Source: Episyrphus balteatus
Lineage: Eukaryota > Arthropoda > Insecta > Diptera > Syrphidae
Length of the DNA stretch: 64,000 nt
Direction of reading: 5' to 3'
Assembly: GCF_945859705.1 (NCBI RefSeq)
Contig: NC_079135.1
Location: 111,006,288-111,070,287, forward strand
The translations under genes and the position numbers were made by a program. Shown piece by piece: positions 23,301-33,899 of this stretch. How positions within the stretch are numbered: the stretch's first letter is position 1; every line of letters begins with the position of its first letter. Below the pieces are notes generated by a model that had not been told where the DNA came from, did not search any database, and saw only the letters and a program-made list of their open reading frames with translations.

Positions 23301-26300
23301 TTTTTTAAACTCTCTTAGAATGAAAACATTCATGGATATGATTTAAGGAGAATTGCTCCAAATCGAAAAATATTCCCGATTTTCTTTCCATTTTTATTTG
23401 AAATGTTGATGTTTTAGAAAACGTTTCGATTGCAATATGCAAATCCATTTCCACAATTTTTTCATTCAATATGTTGTGCCGAGTGTATTGGAAAATAATT
23501 TTCTACAACTAAAAATAAACCATTTTAAAAGTTTAAACTTACCTTTTCAACAAAGTGCTCTCTCAAAAACATAGCATTTATATCTTGTTTCTGTGAAATA
23601 TTTATAATCGCCCATTTATGAGTGGTTTTTGAATCGCATTTATAGAATCGAACACCTCTATTCATCCATTCTCCAGGTCTATCAATATTAATATTTCTTC
23701 CTTGAGAATATTCTATAGCTGGCGATGACAAAAGACGTGCACTAACTGTGATAAAATTTTTATCCACAGATATGCCAAATCTTTCTACTGTTGGATGCAT
23801 GTAATAGTTGAAACTTCGAAGGAGATCCATAATTTTTGCTTTGCGAACGTCAGTACTTGTTGCTGCATGTCGTATCATTTGTCGGACTTGATTTTCATTA
23901 TCTTTGCGCATAATAGCCTGGCCAGGAGGTACTTCCAGAAATTCAAGTGGAATATAAATATTTTTTACAGTACTACCAACATGTATACATGGGAGGTGTG
24001 GTTTTTGTAATTTACATCCTTTAGACTGGAAGTATTGTTCCACTGTTAGTTGTTTGCCGTCGTCTGTCTTAAAAGTTTGTTTATTAGAGGCATCTTTAAC
24101 TCCAACGAATTTAAATTCCTTTTCGACGCTTTTAAAGACTGCTGGCGGTTTGTAAGTCACTCGGAGACCTTTGAGCAAATCGTTTAGAGCTCTGGGATCT
24201 TGAAAACGCAAATTTTCATAAAAGTTAACTAGGTTAACTTTGCTGGGGAATGACTTGTGTGATACGTCAACATTTAACAAAGGCTGATCGCATAGCATTG
24301 CTGCTTGATAAAGACCATACCAAAGCTCAAAACCATCACCTAAATCAATCTTATCTCTTGGTTCTTTGAAAAACGATCGACCAGCACGTACACCATACAG
24401 ATGACAAGGAGTACTAAGGACGACTTCAATACATTGTAATGCACGCATTGGCTTATCGAAGATTCTTTCAGTGTGATAACTTGCACTGTAAATAAAAAAA
24501 TAAATAAATAAAATATAATTATTACTGGAAAATAATACAGCAACAAAAAGTGTTGAACTTACGTTTTGATTGATTTTAAATCAATTTCAACATCATCAGT
24601 AGCCTTTAATGTGACTTTGAATGGAATTTTTCTGTCTCTTTCATTAACTTCCACCTAAGGAAAACAGATAACGTTTTTATTTTGTTTTAGATAGTACTTA
24701 ATTAATAAGCTGTATAAATTGACTATATAAACATTGATTAAGATACTTTGTCAATTATTCATAAAATATAAATATTTACATATTCTTACAAACTTACCGT
24801 TATTTCAGATCCAAGTTTATCAGTTGCCAATAAAACAGGACTGTAAGCATTGGCTTTTCCATCATATGCCAAGTCGTGATTGGGAAAGATTTTTTTTACG
24901 TAGGCATCGAAAGCATCGCGCATAAATTTCTTTGGGCGATCGGGATCAATTTTAACATCGTAGTGATAGGCGACGTCAGGCATATTTTTCAAATTCATCA
25001 TAAGATAATTGGTTTCAAGTTCAAATGGTTGGCCGCGTGTTCCTCTTTGTATACCGTTTGTTGGAGGCTTAGGAACACGTACAACGGCATTGCTTGAGGG
25101 AGGCCCTTGTTGATAGCCGCCTTGATCCCGTCCGCCCCCGCGACCCCCACCTCCTCTACCACCACGTCCACCGCCGCCGCCTCTGTCGCCACCACCACCT
25201 TGATAACCTCTATCACCACCTTGATAACCTCTATCACCACCACCACCTTGATAACCTCTATCGCCACCACCACCACCTCCGCCTCTACCTCCTTGATAAC
25301 CTCCCCTACCTCTCTGTCCACCATCGAAGCCTCCGCGTCCTCCACCGCCACTTCCCCGACTTCCACCATCCCCACTGCCTCCACTTTGTTGGCTTTGACT
25401 TCTGACATCTCTACCACCTCCCCCTTGTTGCTGTTGGCCCCAGCCTCCTTGTTGCTGGGGTCCACCTCCTCCTTGTTGCTGTTGGCCCCAACCTCCTTGT
25501 TGCTGGGGTCCACCCCTTTGCTGTTGGGGTCCACCTCCTCCTTGCTGCTGTTGGCCCCAACCTCCTTGTTGCTGGGGTCCACCTCTTTGTTGTTGGGGTC
25601 CACCTCCTCCTTTTTGTTGTTGGGGTCCACCTCCTCCTTGTTGCTGTTGGCCCCAACCTCCTTGTTGCTGGGGTCCACCCCTTTGCTGTTGGGGTCCACC
25701 TCCTCCTTGTTGCTGTTGGCCCCAACCTCCTTGTTGTTGGGGTCCACCCCTTTGCTGTTGGGGTCCACCTGCCTGTTGCTGGGGCCCACCTCTTTGCTGT
25801 TGCTGTCCACCTCCTCCTTGTTGCTGCTGTCCCCAAGCTCCTTGTTGTTGAGGTCCACCTCTTTGCTGTTGGGGTCCACCTCCTCCTTGTTGCTGAGGTC
25901 CACCTCTTTGTTGTTGCGGTCCACCTCCTTGCTGTTGGGGTCCACCTCCTCCTTGTTGCTGGGGTCCACCTCTTTGTTGTTGCGGTCCACCTCCTTGCTG
26001 TTGGGGTCCACCTCCCTGTTTTTGAGGTCCACCTCCTTGCTGTTGGGGTCCACCTCCTTGTTTTTTAGGTCCACCACCTTGCTGTTGGGGTCCTCCTCCT
26101 TGTTTTTGAGGTCCACCTCCTTGCTGTTGGGGTCCTCCTCCTTGTTTTTGAGCTCCACCTCCTTGCTGTTGAGGTCCGCCTCCTTCATGCTGCTTAGATT
26201 CTGAAATATACAAAAGTATTTCAATGAATTCAAATAAATTAAGATTTTTATTGTTCTACTCTAATTCGTAAGATTGATTTTAAAACATGTACTAGCCATT

Positions 26301-29300
26301 TTGTCATTTTTAAGACACATTACAAGCAAACAAAATGTGATTTAAGCCAAAGTACTTTTTTGGTGAATAATAATGGATACTTTGAGAACTTATGTGAGTA
26401 GTTTTATTTTTGTGTTTTTTGTGTGATAAATTGGAGTTCAAGTGAATTTATAGCACAATGATTTATGTTATTATGTTCTTCTGTGATTGTACTATGAGAA
26501 TACATTTAGTTTCTATGCTACTTTTTTCTAACCTTCAAAGTATTTGACTGTTTGTCTGGCAAAGTCAGACACAACTTTTTGATATGAATTTTTTTTTTTG
26601 CAAAAACAAAAGAGAAAAAGAAGTTACTAACTTTTTTTTTTTAACGAGTTAAGAGTTAGCAACTATTCCTGAACTACAATAAGTGATTTAAGGCAATAAG
26701 TAAGAAATTTGGACAAAAATTTTGGTGGAAGGTGGAAGTAATACACAAGAAGCCGCTTTTTTCGAATACAAAATAAATCTAAGTATAGCAGAATTTTCAG
26801 TCTCATTATTATTATTTAACTTTGCAGAAAATGTAAAATTTTCATGCTGCTTTTTGCTAACTTTCAAAATTTTCAATTTTTTGAACTCGAAACTACTCGA
26901 AGTTTTTTGCAATCAAGATTTTTACTTGCGATATAGGTACAAAAAAGTTGAGATAGCATTTTTCCATGACATTACGATGGTAGAGAATGCCAAAAAAGTG
27001 GGTCTCGGAAGTCCGTCTGTCTGTCTGTCAGTCTGTCTGTATAAGGACCTACAGCCTAAACGGATGGACCGATTAATGTCAAACTTGGTATGTAGCGTTA
27101 TTTGGCGACTCTCCAAAGGGGTTTTTGGAATTAATTATTTTGGACCAAAAATAACGGTACTTGTCATATACCGATTTTAGTCAAATTAAAATATCTTGAA
27201 AACGGCTCACGATTTTGTTTAAAAAATTGAAATGTAAGTTTTAAGCTAAGGTCTATCTTCTAATGAAAAATTTTTTTTTAGAAAATCATTATTAACCGTA
27301 CCTGCCATAGAACCGTTTTTTTCAAATCCGATTATCTCCGAAACTGTTTATTCGATTTCAACGAAATTTTTTGTGAAGAAGCATTTATATAACTTAAATA
27401 TAAACCAAAAATAAAATTTCCAAAAAAAAATTTTTGGGTTTAAAAAATTTTTTTTTTTGAAAAATCAAATTTTCGAAAACGGCACATTGAATTTTTTTGA
27501 AATTTTGTTTTTAGATGTTGATTAGTGATTTCTACAAAATGTCATACCAATTTTATTTTAAAACTTTTTTTCCAAAAAATTATTTATACCAAATTAGGTT
27601 TTTAAAAAACGGCTCTAACGATTTTGAAAATATTTTTCTAAAAATGCATCTTAATATATCAAACAAAACTGCATACTTGTTTTGGAGGGCAATTTGATTT
27701 CAGATTTTATTTTATTTTTTAAAAAAAACGAATTTTTTTTTTTCCAAATTTCTTTATAAAAAGTCTTAAAAATTTAAGCAACTTTAACTCTAAGAGCAAG
27801 TTCGTGCGAGCCAGTCGTGCATTTTATTTGTTGTAGAAATGTGTCTTGGGGTCTCAATAGTAGTTTGCTTTTTTAAAACCCGTTATTAAGATATTCACTT
27901 TTGTGGGCTTTTTAAATTAAAAAAAGGCTTACGTACCCTCACTCATGTTGACGCAAATAACTCTGTTAATAATAACGGTAAAAACTTAAATAGCTTTATT
28001 TTTAGAAGAAACATGGCCCTTTTAATAAAATCGTTTTTAAATATTTTCATATTCAATTCTTACCGTACGATTTTTCTGCCTTATTCGATTACACTGGTCA
28101 GCTTTTTTCTTAAAAAAAAACAAAACTAATTTTTTTAAAAATATTTTCATGTGCTAAACTGGAATCCAAAGTCAGAAAAATTCTATCACATTACGATTTT
28201 GAGATATTACTATGCCAAAACATAACAAAAATAGTGTTTTTGGAAGTTCAAAATTCGTTAGAGTCATTCTAATAATTCTTATGCTAGATTCAAATTTATA
28301 AGTTTAAAGGCCATTAAAAAAGTATAATTTGGTTTCTGAAGAAAAATATTTCTCGCCAATATTACTGTCTTTAAGGAAAAATCGATCTTAAAAATCGTTT
28401 TTTTGTTTTTTTTTTAAATTTTTTCTCAATATTTTTTGGTTTTTTAATATAGTCTTAAAAACAAGTTTTTAATCTTAATAACGACATTCCAAGCAATCAA
28501 AAAAGTTTTCGGTAACTTTTTTCATTGAAAAATAGGCTACTTTTCAAATATAATTCGCCGAAAATCCAAAATTTAATATTTTTCTACAAAAAACATTTAA
28601 AATAGATACAAAACATAAAGTAAATTTTGACCAGGTTCTGTTAAAATCCAACAAATTTTGTAAAAGATAAAAATAAAAAACCATTTTTCTCAATATTTTT
28701 GTGGTTACTTACAGCAATGGACAAAGAAATAGCACTCTTTTGTTTTTTCTTACAAAAATTGTATTTACATATTTGGGACCTTTTAACTTATATATTATAA
28801 TTTTTATATCAAGACATGCCTCAGCTTATGGGGATTCATAAAATTAATATGTAATTACATATAAATTATTTCATTTCCATTCAATTTTTAAAAATTATGA
28901 TTTGTAGAAAATAGAAAATAGCACACATTCCGAAAATCATAAAAGTAAGCATTTCTAACCAAAAATTTTTACAATTTCCAAAAATTCAATACTACTAAGT
29001 TGGAAACTTGTTAGTAGACCCCGGTTTTTCAAAGTTCCTTGGCATCTCTTTGGTAAACTTTTAACTAACGTCTGGTATCTACTTTGTGGAGTACGGTACC
29101 ACGCTTCTTTGTTTCTGGCCCAAAGATCGTTTGAATTTTCGAATTTTGTTTCCCCAAGCTTAACCTTATAGTATACATTTTCTATGGGGTTAAGATCGTG
29201 AATTTGAAATGGTGCAAACATTGATTTTTTCGTCAGAAAACCTATCTTGTACTATTTAACTAGCGAGAAATATGGTTCTTTGGTATTCTAATTTAATATT

Positions 29301-31591
29301 AAGACAAAAGAATTTATCAATTCTACCATCCACCTAACCAATGGGTCCTTACCATGCCAGGAAAATGTGACATGGTAAGACTGACAGATAATCAAATCCT
29401 ATCCTCCTAGTTTCATCGTCTTGAGATAATACTTTGGCTTGTCCTTTTTACATTTAAGTATCCTTCTTAAAAGTCTGCTGGACACTTTTTTTACCGAATT
29501 ATATATTCACTTCGGGCAAAATCGTGCGAGATGACTTAAAAGGCCCACATTTGCGTTTCTTTGTGATCGCTCTATCCACTCGTATGGAAGTTTTGCGGGG
29601 AAGAAGTTACGCAATTTAATTTCAGAGTTTAAATTTCTATTTGCTCTTTCTAAATAAATAGAGTTTAAGCTAATTGAGAAAGATTTTTCCCTTGACCTTC
29701 ATAGTCAAGTAAAGTAATTCTCCCTTTTTTCGCAGTTTAATGATTTTTTCTGCCTATTTTTTTTTTTTTTTCAAAAATACTTGTTAATTAAATAGAAGCA
29801 TTAAAATAAATGCATTTTCGTTTACAACTTTTGAACGCGGAATTGCGTTGTGTCCACCTGCGAAAGAGACAGTAAAAGCATTATATTGCAAATGCAAACA
29901 AATATAGACAACAACGGTACTTTTAAGATATTTTTGTCTCCATCACTTTATTTCTACAATATACCAAAAGAAAAAAAAATATAAAAAGCATTCCTAATAG
30001 GTATCTAAAATTCGATTCGCATGATTCCATGGTTTGAGTAAAAGTTGTAGACCTTTAACTTTTTTCGATAGGAGGGCTACTTTTGACAGAAATCGTAAAA
30101 AAATACGATCTTGGCACCCACTTTTATAAACCAGCTTTTGTTTTGCTTGATACTTTCTTAAACTCTTCTCAAAGTTCATTAAAAACAAAAAACAAGTTGA
30201 TTGAGAAAAAGCAAATCAAAGTAGGTACCTATGTAGACATTGCAATATGATAGAAAATTGTAATCAATAACTAATTACTGCGTTTTTTCTTTTATGATGG
30301 AATTGCAACCCTACACCCACTCGTAAAAAAATTAAAAATTGTGAAAAAAAGACCAGAAAGAACCATTGTCCATTGTGGGACAAAAAAAAAAACTACTATT
30401 ATTATAATGAAAAGGCTTTTTTCTTCCCAAATAAGGATAAAACATTAAAAAACCTAGCACTTTCGCCGTCAATATTATTGCAATATCAAAACAAAAGAGA
30501 ACACGTAATCACGGTTGCCGGAGTGGGTAGGATCCTACCAAACTGGGTAGGTTTTTTTACCTTGGGTAGGTTGGTAGGTTTGAAGTCAATTTGGTAGGTT
30601 TTTCCAAGTTCTTTCTCTAAAATAATTTTATTTTTAATAATTGACAAAAAAAATTTAATTATGTCAAATCTACCCAAAATATTTGTGCCAAACAAATGTG
30701 CCCAACTAAACCGAGAGTAATAATATTAAGTAGTGTATGTAAACGCAGTATCCTCATTGTTGGTGTCTGAACTCATCCATTTTCATGTTTTGTGTTGACA
30801 CTAATTTCACATTCTTGATTAGTGATTTCTACAAAATGGGATTACAATTTTATTTTAAAACTTTTTTTCCAAAAAATTATTTATAAAAAATTATTTTTTT
30901 AAAAAACGGCTCTAACGATTTTGAAATTTTTTTTCTAAAAATGCACGTTAATATATCAATCAAAACTGCATACTTGTTTTGGAGGGCAATTTAATTTCAG
31001 ATTTTATTTTATTTTTTTTTTTTAAAGAATTTTATTTCTATATAAAAAGTCTTAAAAATTTAAGCAACTTTAACTCCAAGAGCAAGTTCGTGCGACCCAG
31101 TCGTGGATTTTATTTTTTTGAACAAGAATTTATTCTCTTAAAATCGAAAATTTTCGTTGGGTAGGTTTTTCTTTGAATTGGTAGGTTTTTTTGAAAAATT
31201 TGGTAGGAAATTTTTTATGCGAGTGGCAACCGTGCACGTAATCGCGACCGAGTCGTCTCGTCGAGTTGTTCTAGCAAAAGGGGGATTTCCCGTTTTGTAT
31301 GTCTTGTGAAATTAGTAGCAAGACAAATCGAATTGACAGAAAAATAAAATATATTTTACATTCGAATTTATGTTATTTGTAAAAATGAGATTAATTGTGG
31401 AATACCTTTTTTCTGTTGATTACCAGAACTTCCTGGTCCTGGTTGATTTCCAGATCCTCCTCCTCCACCTTTGGGAGGATTATTTTCTTTCGGAGGGTCT
31501 CCTCCATCACCACCTCCTTTTTTATCTGCAAATAAATGTTTTAAATTTACATATGCAAACATTTAAAAATGATCTTACTTTTTTTGCCCAT
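20388..31591 (-). CDS. AGO2: Argonaute-2, siRNA slicer
   Basis: Effector of the RNAi pathway: binds siRNAs and cleaves matching viral and transposon RNA. Eight coding exons read from splice sites: 31591-31579 (13 nt), 31525-31406, 26200-24798, 24654-24563, 24485-23543, 23009-22314, 22170-21803 and 20481-20388. All phases agree and the sum is 3729 nt, 1242 residues. It starts MGKKNKKGGG, like fly AGO2. Residues ~45-420 are Q/G-rich repeats followed by an RGG-like stretch. Then come the N domain, linker, PAZ (exon 5), Mid and PIWI. The slicer tetrad is intact: D993 (GADVSHPSP), E1033 (QTAKLETIEDM), D1065 (YYRDGVSDGQF) and H1200 (YPAPAYLAHLVG). The last exon encodes the C-terminus KCNPMFFV, matching the family's usual end. 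The second intron (5.2 kb) and last intron (1.32 kb, with a MITE) are repeat-filled, so a gene finder could easily lose exons 1, 2 and 8. Confidence 0.95.
20568..20860. mobile_element. MITE in the last AGO2 intron
   Basis: Inverted termini ACCACATAAACGGCTCAAC (20568) and GTTGAGCCGTTTATGTGGT (ending 20860). The match extends inward: ACATTTGTAAAGATAATTGAAT (20611 region) is opposed by ATTCAATTATCTTTACAAATGT (20790 region). About 293 bp, non-coding. No target duplication is obvious. It helps explain why the last AGO2 intron is 1.3 kb. Confidence 0.75.
21340..21600 (+). repeat. Unclassified repeat-like segment in the last AGO2 intron
   Basis: A more GC-rich block with GGACCCATGAGGTCTGAGTG and ACTTTAACCTAATCTAG near its end. 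It resembles the 3' UTR tail of a non-LTR element or a SINE by composition and the CCTAA-type end only. No coding capacity is visible, and the assignment is a guess. Confidence 0.3.
25405..26170 (-). repeat. AGO2 glutamine/glycine-rich repeat array
   Basis: Coding minisatellite inside AGO2 exon 3. It consists of roughly 24-nt units encoding GGGPQQQ, with variants GGPQQQR, GGWGQQQ and GGGPQKQ; higher-order blocks (GGWGQQQQGGGGPQQQRGGP) recur several times. Unit lengths are multiples of three, so all frames stay open: a 411-residue overlapping frame on the same strand and a 365-residue frame on the opposite strand arise from this and are not genes. Similar N-terminal repeats are known to be highly variable in fly AGO2. 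Confidence 0.9.
26920..27200 (+). repeat. (GTCT)n-containing interspersed repeat, AGO2 intron 2
   Basis: Contains CATGACATTACGATGG, then a GTCCGTCTGTCTGTCTGTC run, then a CTACAGCCTAAACGGATGGA motif and repeated 'AAAACGGCT'-type sentences downstream. The same order (CATGACATTACGATGATG, GTCTGTCCGTCT, GTACAGCCTAAAATAG) occurs at 59625-59720 in the intron of the zinc-finger gene, so the two introns carry copies of one family. Confidence 0.7.
27513..27840 (+). repeat. Intron-2 direct repeat, copy 1
   Basis: About 300 bp from TTGATTAGTGATTTCTACAA to the GAGCAAGTTCGTGCGAGCCA stretch. It is nearly identical to 30816-31113 in the same orientation in the same intron. Both include AACGGCTCTAACGATTTTGA. 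Confidence 0.8.
28955..29640 (-). pseudogene. Decayed Tc1-like transposase in AGO2 intron 2
   Basis: The frame at 28955-29221 reads DLNPIENVYYKVKLG, a tail of NSNDLWARNKEAWYRTP and then LVKSLPKRCQGTLKNRG. This is the C-terminal D(D/E)E-region signature and tail of Tc1-family transposases. Upstream on the same strand, broken by stops and frameshifts, come a GPL..DGRIDKF-like segment (about 29290-29350), KKDKPKYYLKTMKL (about 29420-29460) and VKKVSSRLLRRIL (about 29460-29500), in the order expected of a Tc1 protein. A plausible terminus, ACAGCAATGGACAAAGAAAT, is at about 28710; I could not find the other one. Clearly inactive. Confidence 0.75.
30816..31113 (+). repeat. Intron-2 direct repeat, copy 2
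   Basis: Matches 27513-27840 over its full length with small changes. It is flanked on both sides by GGTAGG-rich sequence (30525-30605 and 31158-31208: GGGTAGGTTTTT, TTGGTAGG), as if inserted into, or carried by, a GGTAGG-rich element. Confidence 0.8.
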
Positions 31592-32815
31592 TTTTAGAAT
31601 AAATTTTTTGTATTTTGAGATAAGAAAAAATAAAAACAAATAAGAAAATTGCTTTATTTATGTATTTTTTATAATTTGCTTGCGTTCAGCTGCGAGTTTC
31701 AATTATGAATGAATGGAATTTCAATTTATCAAATTGAACAGGATGAACTCGGATGAACAAATCAACCATAGATCAAACATAAAATAGATTTGATTTCAAA
31801 TTTAAAGGGAAGTCCACATCCACATTTAATTTACGGTAAGTTCATTTACACAGAACGATTTTTACAATGACATCTTCTTTTGGTCGTTTTTTCTATGTTT
31901 CCACGACATCACCACATCACCAAAATCTAAATTAAAGACAGGAGATTTAAAGAACTGAACAGAATAAGCGTAGTTGTTGCTCGGCGATTAAAATGACAGT
32001 TGTTGTCTTGTTAAAAAAAATGAAAACTAAAAAACAAACCTATTTTTCATCAAAAAGAAAATCCGATTTTTTGTTTATGAGTTTTGTTTATATAAACTTT
32101 TTTCGTTTTTTTTTTTAGTCTTCTCAGTGGAAAAAAATCATAATAAATACTGAATTTTCCATAACAAAGAGAAAACATTTTAAATGCATTTTTTTATAAT
32201 TTGACAGCCCGTCGCACGACTGCTTTCTGTTCACTCATTCTTCAGCGATTTTGCAAAGCGAATTTTTTGACAGCTGTCATTTAAGTCACCGAGCGACGTA
32301 TTCTGTGCAGTTCTTAAAATCGACTCGTGAAAAAGTCGTTAAACAGTTTTTTTTTAATGTGATGAATATATGAGAAATATACCTTCAAACCGTGAAGTAC
32401 ATTTTAGTGCCTGGCTACACAGTGATTTTTCAATCGATTGAAAAATCACATGAGGTGGCTACACACCCCAACTAACATTTCAGCTTCGGTTAAGGTATTA
32501 CAAAAGCTCCATTTCTGGTTGTTGGGCATGGAAAAAGGAGAACGTTATACAAGTTTGACCCTATATAAGAAGTTTAAACGAAGCTTTACCGAAGCTCTAC
32601 CGAAGCTTTGAGATTTGACAGATAGCTTCGGAAGAGCTTGTATAGCTCTTTAATACATGTCTTATCGAAATTAAAAAAACAACTACAAAAACCAAAAAAA
32701 TTCTTTTTTAACTGGTTTTTATTTTATTTTAAATCATGAATTTTATCTTTTGACCTGAAATTATAAATATTATTCCATTAGTTTTAAGTATATCTATTGA
32801 TAATAATTTTAAAAG
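31592..32815. other. AGO2 upstream region, with a perfect 28-bp palindrome
   Basis: Presumably contains the AGO2 promoter and 5' UTR, though I cannot place the start site. At 32422-32449 there is an uninterrupted palindrome, GTGATTTTTCAATC followed by its reverse complement, bracketed by GGCTACACA-like repeats (32413 and 32457). Beyond it, up to 32815, is AT-rich sequence with no gene. GCTTCGG/CCGAAGCT motifs recur at 32480-32640. Confidence 0.5.
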
Positions 32816-33899
32816 TAGGTGTGTTTTTTTGTTTATCTATATAGATTTTGTGCAAAAAAACGACATCGAGATTTTTGAAATCAAAACAATTTACGTGTTA
32901 AATACAACAAAAACTTTATCTGTATAGATTTTTGAAAAATCCAGATAATTATCCAGATTTTACTTTCTCTCGATAAAAACAGTGGTGCCAAGGTAGTTTA
33001 ATTGTTGTGTTCATATAGAAATATCTGAAAATATTAACAAAAAAAAAAGCGGAGAAAACGAGGTTTGAAAAAAACTCTCATAGAAAAAAATAATCAAAAA
33101 TTTGTTTGACATGGTTGCATTGAAATGTTAATATCTCGAGATATACGCAATGCACTTTTCAGATAAAAGTCTTAAATGGATCCTGATAAGATTGTTGAAC
33201 AGATATGTATATAAAATTACCAAAGTTTTTTCGAAAAATTAGAAATAAAAATAAAAATGTTTTCACATTTGATTTTTAAGAAATCGAAAAAAAATTCAAT
33301 ATGGCTACCTTCAAACGCTTATAACACAAGAACGACGCAACTAATGTTAATGGTCATGGTCTTAAAATGTAGCTAAGAATATACAGATCATTTTTGGTTT
33401 TTTGTGAAAAAACAATTTTTTATGAGTGTCAACTTAGCGAAACACCCATCACTGATCCAAACGGGACTAGGTGCATAATTTGCCGTTATTTAGTCGTTAA
33501 TTAGTTGTGGTAATTTTGATTTTGTCGTTCATTGTTTTCATATATATTTTTGATGTTTCGCTAACTTGATATCAACTTAGCGAAACAACAACTCTTAAAA
33601 AAGGTCTTTTTGAAAACTTGAGTATGCCGGAATTTGCCGTTAATTAGTCGTTAATTAGTTGTGATAATTTCGATTTTGTCGCTCATTGATTTCATAGGAA
33701 AATATGTTGTTTCGCTAACTTGATATCAACCTAGCGAAACACCATCTCTAAACAATTTTTTTTTTGGAAAACTAAGTATGAGGGAATTTGCCGTTAATTA
33801 GTTGTTAATTAGTTGTGCCAATTTCAATTTTGTCGTTCACTGTTTTCTTTCAAATTTTTGACATTTTCCCAATTTGACATGAATTTACCAATTTTTGCT

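Noticed and set aside
24998..26233. 411-residue minus-strand frame and 365-residue plus-strand frame (25107-26204) overlapping AGO2 exon 3
   Set aside because: Both are other-frame readings of the repeat array, where unit lengths divisible by three keep all frames open. The AGO2 frame alone joins to flanking exons with a recognisable N domain.
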